From assembly GCA_002167525.1 (NCBI GenBank), contig NHDV01000013.1:113681-120933 (forward strand): a stretch of 7,253 bases of DNA. Direction: 5' to 3'. Below, one piece after another: positions 6,602-7,253 of the stretch (positions are counted from its first letter, which is position 1; each line of letters begins with the position of its first letter). This DNA is from Flavobacteriaceae bacterium TMED68 (GTDB lineage Bacteria; Bacteroidota; Bacteroidia; Flavobacteriales; Flavobacteriaceae). Under the pieces are notes generated by a model that saw only the letters and a list, made by a program, of their open reading frames with translations, ran no database searches and was not told the DNA's origin. The position numbers and the translations under genes were made by a program.

Positions 6602-7253
6602 CTATTCGACTGTAAAGTCGAAGTATTTATTTGGGTAGGGTTCGTTGATTAAAGTAAAATGCCACCATTCTTTGTCATAGGGTTTAAAACCATAGGCAGT
6701 CATTACATCTCGAAGTTTTTTTCGATTTTGTTTTTGATTTTTATTAAGATCTTCGAATCCATAATTTGAAATATTTCCAAAAAAATCCCAATTCCCTCCC
6801 ATGTCTAATCTTTTACCTCTGCATTCTCTAGATAAATAAACTAAAGTTAAATCAACAGTACTTCCCCTGCTATGTCCGCTTTTACTTGCTATGAATCCTA
6901 ACTCGAATAACTTGGCTTTAGATAAATAAGGATAATATTTTGATTTTTTTATTGTGTCATTTTTTACTCTAGACCAAGTGATGAAATTATTTACTGCACG
7001 TTGAGGTCTATAAGCGTCAAAGATTTTTAGGCCAAGACCTTGAGGCTTTAATTTTTTTTGAACTCGCCTTAAAGCTTTAGCTAATTCTAAAGTCCCTATA
7101 GCTTTCTGTCCACTCTTGTAGCCCTCGACCTTTTTACCCAAGAAATTATCATCCTTGGAATAGCGAAGGTCAACTATCAAATTTGGAATTTCATTTTCTA
7201 AGAATACAAATCCTTCTGGAAGTGTTTGGCCACCTAAATAAATAAATGACATA
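6602..7253 (-). CDS. D-alanyl-D-alanine dipeptidase (VanX/DdpX-like, peptidase M15D), 5' end probably beyond the window
   Basis: At least 216 residues are encoded from the ATG at 7252-7250 to the TAG at 6604-6602. The zinc site of the M15D family is complete: SGHSRGSTVDLTL with His127 and Asp134 (VanX His116 and Asp123), and KEWWHF with catalytic Glu195 and zinc ligand His198 (VanX Glu181 and His184). Arg82 in DAYRP matches VanX Arg71, which steadies the transition state. NLIVDLRY (24-31) is the usual opening strand. These enzymes split D-Ala-D-Ala, for wall-peptide salvage or, in the van clusters, for vancomycin resistance. No vanH, vanA, vanR or vanS partner is visible here, so salvage is likelier. 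The first residues, MSFIYLGGQ, look like the end of a hydrophobic signal peptide, so the real start is probably outside the window and the enzyme exported. It converges on the symporter gene with a 37-base gap. Confidence 0.88.
   Translation of the reverse strand, partial: MSFIYLGGQTLPEGFVFLENEIPNLIVDLRYSKDDNFLGKKVEGYKSGQKAIGTLELAKALRRVQKKLKPQGLGLKIFDAYRPQRAVNNFITWSRVKNDTIKKSKYYPYLSKAKLFELGFIASKSGHSRGSTVDLTLVYLSRECRGKRLDMGGNWDFFGNISNYGFEDLNKNQKQNRKKLRDVMTAYGFKPYDKEWWHFTLINEPYPNKYFDFTVE
6605..6622 (+). terminator. Possible terminator hairpin of the plus-strand operon, inside the 3' end of the convergent gene
   Basis: TTCGACT-GTAA-AGTCGAA forms a perfect 7-base-pair stem closed by a GTAA (GNRA-type) tetraloop, 40 bases after the symporter stop, followed on the plus strand by the T-rich GTATTTATTT. 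It lies within the last codons of the convergent dipeptidase gene. The T-tract is interrupted and the stem is short, so it is only a moderate candidate. Being symmetric, it could also serve the minus strand, but no T-run follows there. Confidence 0.35.

Overview
The window is AT-rich and densely coded. It most likely comes from the chromosome of a Bacteroidota organism, probably a marine or flavobacterial lineage. Four things point there: a NagB deaminase fused to a PIG-L deacetylase, an architecture I associate with that phylum; start codons preceded by A/T-rich sequence with no Shine-Dalgarno; TANNTTTG-type -7 promoter elements; and a lipoprotein resembling the Bacteroidota DUF6503 family. 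I see no mobile element, CRISPR array, tRNA or rRNA. The assignment rests on recognised motifs only, since no search was run.

Layout. At the left edge on the minus strand is the first part of thioredoxin reductase (1-125). An 88-base divergent promoter region (126-213) separates it from a plus-strand lipoprotein gene (214-945). A gap of about 110 bases with a good Bacteroidota -7 element leads into four plus-strand genes: the NagB/PIG-L fusion (1054-2985), an exported AbgB-like M20 amidohydrolase (3042-4640), an exported DUF4440/NTF2-like protein (4650-5096) and a DASS/SLC13 anion symporter (5101-6564). The last three are separated by only 9 and 4 bases and almost certainly form an operon. 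The fusion gene lies 56 bases upstream and may be co-transcribed. A convergent D-Ala-D-Ala dipeptidase (VanX-like, M15D) occupies 6602 to the right edge, and its true start is probably outside the window.

How the genes may work together (inference). The fusion could deacetylate an N-acetylamino sugar phosphate and deaminate the product to fructose-6-phosphate. The periplasmic amidohydrolase could split an N-acyl amino acid or related amide, and the DASS carrier could import an anionic product such as a dicarboxylate. The D-Ala-D-Ala dipeptidase would fit salvage of cell-wall peptides. Together this looks like a small scavenging locus for amino sugars, amides and carboxylates. I see no clearly new system. 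The more unusual points are a changed metal-ligand position in the amidohydrolase, a changed catalytic-relay residue in the NagB domain, and a pair of similar palindromes just upstream of two start codons.
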